Shown here: one piece after another, positions 6,218 through 7,455 of the stretch | How the letters are laid out: the number at the start of each line of letters is the position of its first letter | How positions within the stretch are numbered: the stretch's first letter is position 1 | From: Alphaproteobacteria bacterium | GTDB taxonomy: Bacteria > Pseudomonadota > Alphaproteobacteria > Rhodobacterales > Rhodobacteraceae | NCBI GenBank assembly: GCA_030425945.1 | Contig: JAUHZL010000136.1 | Location: 1 to 7,455 of the forward strand | Direction: 5' to 3' | Length of the DNA stretch: 7,455 nt | The notes under the pieces: model-generated | What the model saw: the letters and a program-made list of their open reading frames with translations, nothing else | Database searches by the model: none | Told to the model about the DNA's origin: nothing | Position numbers and translations under genes: made by a program

Positions 6218-7150
6218 ATGACGACGCTCCGACAGATGCGCTTTCTCGTGGCCCTGGCCGACACCGGGAACTTCTCCCGCGCGGCGGACCTGTGCCATGT
6301 CACGCAATCCACGCTCTCGACCGGCCTGAAGGATATGGAGGCCCGGCTGGGCGTGCAGGTCGCCGAGCGGTCGACCCATTCCGTCCTGATGACGCCTGTC
6401 GGCCTGGAGCTGGCCGAACGGGCGCGCGATATCCTCGCCCGCGTCGGCGACTTCGAGGCGCGGGCGACGTCCGAGGCCGAGGCTGGCGCGACAGCCCTGC
6501 GCCTTGGCGCGATCCCGACCGTCGGGCCGTACCTGCTGCCCCCCGCGCTGCCGATGATCCGCGCCCGGCGGCCCGGGATGCGGATCTACCTGCGGGAGGA
6601 ACTGACCGAAACGCTGGTGACGGGATTGGTCGAGGGACGTCTGGACCTGATCCTGATCGCGCTGCCGCAGGATCTTCCGCAGCAGATCGTTGTCCATGCG
6701 CTGTTCGAGGATGGCTATTCGCTCGCCACCCCGCGCGGGCACCCGCTGGCCAACCTGTCGCTGGTCGAGGGGCCGGACCTCGAGGAGAGAGAGCTGCTGC
6801 TCCTGGAGCGGGGTCATTGCCTGCAGCAGCACGCACTCTCCAGCATGCCGGGCGTCTCGCTGACCGAGAACGCCTCCTTCTCCGCCACCAGCCTTCCGAC
6901 CCTGGTCTCCATGGTGGAGGAAGGGCTGGGCATCACGCTGCTTCCCGATCTCGCCCGCGACGGCGGCGTGACGCGCGGGAATGACCTGAAACTCACCGCG
7001 CTCTCGGGCGCGACGCCGCGCCGTATCGCCCTCGCCTGGCGGAGCAGCACCAGCCATGAAGGGCTCTTCAAGGAGATCGGCGAAACACTGATCGCCGCCC
7101 GCCGCAGCTTGCGCCCCCCGGATGCTAAGGTGGACCCGACCCGGTTCTGA
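6218..7150 (+). CDS. oxyR: OxyR-family LysR-type peroxide-sensing regulator lacking the resolving cysteine
   Basis: This 310-aa regulator has an N-terminal winged helix-turn-helix (about 4-62, with FSRAADLCHVTQSTLS at 19-34) and a C-terminal sensor domain. Family matches to E. coli OxyR include IPTVGPYLLP (99-108, with T101 equivalent to T100), LLLERGHCLQQHAL (194-207), FSATSLPTLVSMV (221-233) and GITLLPDLA (238-246). C201 after H200 matches the peroxidatic C199. The residue matching resolving C208 is M210 (codon ATG), and the only other cysteine is C26 in the DNA-binding domain. OxyR normally forms a C199-C208 disulfide on meeting peroxide and then activates defence genes; here the signal would have to be a sulfenic acid, a mixed disulfide or another state of C201. 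The start gives one residue more than E. coli OxyR; no clear Shine-Dalgarno is seen. It is divergent from a peroxiredoxin gene, its probable target. Confidence 0.92.
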   Translation: MTTLRQMRFLVALADTGNFSRAADLCHVTQSTLSTGLKDMEARLGVQVAERSTHSVLMTPVGLELAERARDILARVGDFEARATSEAEAGATALRLGAIPTVGPYLLPPALPMIRARRPGMRIYLREELTETLVTGLVEGRLDLILIALPQDLPQQIVVHALFEDGYSLATPRGHPLANLSLVEGPDLEERELLLLERGHCLQQHALSSMPGVSLTENASFSATSLPTLVSMVEEGLGITLLPDLARDGGVTRGNDLKLTALSGATPRRIALAWRSSTSHEGLFKEIGETLIAARRSLRPPDAKVDPTRF

Positions 7151-7157
7151 ACTCTTA

Positions 7158-7173
7158 CCCCCCTGCGCGGGGG
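7158..7173 (+). terminator. Possible terminator hairpin after oxyR
   Basis: CCCCCC-TGCGC-GGGGG gives a 5-bp all-GC stem with a short loop 7 nt after the oxyR stop. There is no T-run after it, so it is a weak candidate. Confidence 0.35.
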
Positions 7174-7268
7174 CCTCCGGCGCATCAGGTCTTCAGCCGC
7201 CCGAAAGGGACGGATATCGACGTCGCAACCGCAACAACATGATGTCTGGTCGACTTAAGGACCGTCGA

Positions 7269-7282
7269 CGGGTTGCAACCCG
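7269..7282. repeat. Perfect 14-bp palindrome
   Basis: CGGGTTGCAACCCG reads the same on both strands with no spacer. It is 48 nt outside the end of the IS66-type element. It could be a dimeric regulator's operator or chance in GC-rich DNA; nothing nearby identifies a target. Confidence 0.5.
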
Positions 7283-7321
7283 CTGCGGCAGATGGGGCAT
7301 TCCTGCATCCTCCATAAGGCT

Positions 7322-7329
7322 AGATAGCT
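7322..7329. other. Candidate 8-bp target site duplication of the IS element
   Basis: AGATAGCT directly abuts the element's first base at 7330. IS66-family elements typically duplicate 8 bp of target. The matching copy would lie outside the window, so this is a prediction only. Confidence 0.35.
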
Positions 7330-7455
7330 GTAAGCGTCGTTCGACGGTCACGTGGGTTTCAGCTTGACGGCTGGAAGTTCCAGGGAAGCAGGTCGTCGAT
7401 GCGGCTTTGGGGATGGCCGGTTGCGATGGCCTTGAGGGTGGTCTTGAGGTAGGCG
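7330..7455 (-). mobile_element. IS66-family insertion sequence, transposase-3' end (runs past the right edge)
   Basis: Two independent signals agree. The boundary sequence GTAAGCGTCG at 7330-7339 is the typical GTAA-type terminal inverted repeat of IS66 elements. The adjoining minus-strand frame encodes the C-terminus of the TnpC transposase, ending 20 nt inside the terminal sequence. The element points toward oxyR with its tnpC 3' end, so oxyR and tnpC converge. The other end, tnpA/tnpB and the intactness of the element cannot be seen. Confidence 0.8.
7359..7455 (-). CDS. tnpC: IS66 transposase TnpC, C-terminal fragment (cut by the right edge)
   Basis: Only the last 31 codons and the TGA stop (7361-7359) are in the window. 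The translation contains AYLKTTLKAIATGHPQS followed by RIDDLLPWNFQPSS and a stop. The IDDLLPW motif preceded by a GHP segment is the characteristic C-terminus of IS66-family DDE transposases, which cut and join the element's ends. The frame is open to the edge. Whether the whole transposase is intact is unknown. Confidence 0.85.
   Translation of the reverse strand, partial: AYLKTTLKAIATGHPQSRIDDLLPWNFQPSS

Larger units (their letters stand above)
7151..7329. other. Intergenic region between oxyR and the IS66-type element
   Basis: These 179 nt hold no convincing gene. A C/G hairpin follows oxyR at 7158-7173, and a perfect 14-bp palindrome lies at 7269-7282, just after a weaker GGTC-N8-GACC repeat (7248-7263). 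The last 8 nt before the IS end are a candidate target duplication. No tRNA or known RNA gene was recognised. Confidence 0.6.

Noticed and set aside
6112..6312. N-terminal extension of the peroxiredoxin (67 extra codons)
   Set aside because: It overlaps oxyR and the shared control region, does not resemble peroxiredoxins, and a good Shine-Dalgarno supports the start at 6111.
6182..7057. A 291-codon minus-strand open frame opposite oxyR
   Set aside because: It is antisense to oxyR, crosses the divergent promoter region and has no recognisable domain.
7122..7367. An 81-codon plus-strand frame spanning the oxyR end and the IS boundary
   Set aside because: It crosses oxyR, the gap and the IS terminus and has no family similarity.
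1..7455. CRISPR array, tRNA, rRNA, prophage or toxin-antitoxin genes
   Set aside because: I saw no regularly spaced direct repeats, no cloverleaf-like RNA gene and no matching proteins. The block is explained by cytochrome bd, peroxide response and one IS end.

Overview
The window is high-GC DNA typical of an alphaproteobacterium. The protein sequences, and FNR/FnrL-type boxes in front of respiratory genes, suggest a Rhodobacteraceae-like purple or marine bacterium; this is inferred from sequence character, not from a database search. It holds five complete genes and two partial ones, arranged as a microaerobic respiration block beside a peroxide-response pair, with one end of an insertion sequence at the right edge.

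Positions 1-5145, all on the minus strand, form the cytochrome bd block. Reading in the direction of transcription: cydD (5145-3523) and cydC (3538-1886) overlap by 16 nt and encode the two halves of the ABC exporter needed to assemble cytochrome bd. After a 133-nt gap come cydA (1752-142) and cydB (137 to beyond the left edge), which encode the two main subunits of the quinol oxidase. CydA has the long Q-loop of the E. coli type. Each half of the block has its own FNR-type box: a perfect TTGAT-CTGG-ATCAA before cydA and a one-mismatch copy with the same CTGG centre before cydD. A TA-rich hexamer lies at the same distance downstream of each box, so the assembly factor and the oxidase probably form one regulon induced at low oxygen.

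Positions 5146-5457 are non-coding and hold the cydD promoter plus three GC-rich hairpins downstream of the peroxiredoxin gene. Positions 5458-7150 hold a divergent pair: a single-cysteine peroxiredoxin of the Prx6/1-Cys type (minus) and an OxyR-family LysR regulator (plus), sharing a 106-nt regulatory gap. The OxyR homologue keeps the peroxidatic cysteine (C201) but has methionine where E. coli OxyR has its resolving cysteine. This is the most unusual coding feature in the window.

Positions 7151-7329 are non-coding, with a hairpin after oxyR and a perfect 14-bp palindrome. From 7330 to the right edge lies one end of an IS66-family insertion sequence: a GTAAGCG-type terminus followed by the last 31 codons of the TnpC transposase on the minus strand.

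I found no clear sign of a wholly new system. The most interesting points are the matched FNR promoters, the one-Cys OxyR beside a one-Cys peroxiredoxin, and a possible structured cydA leader.
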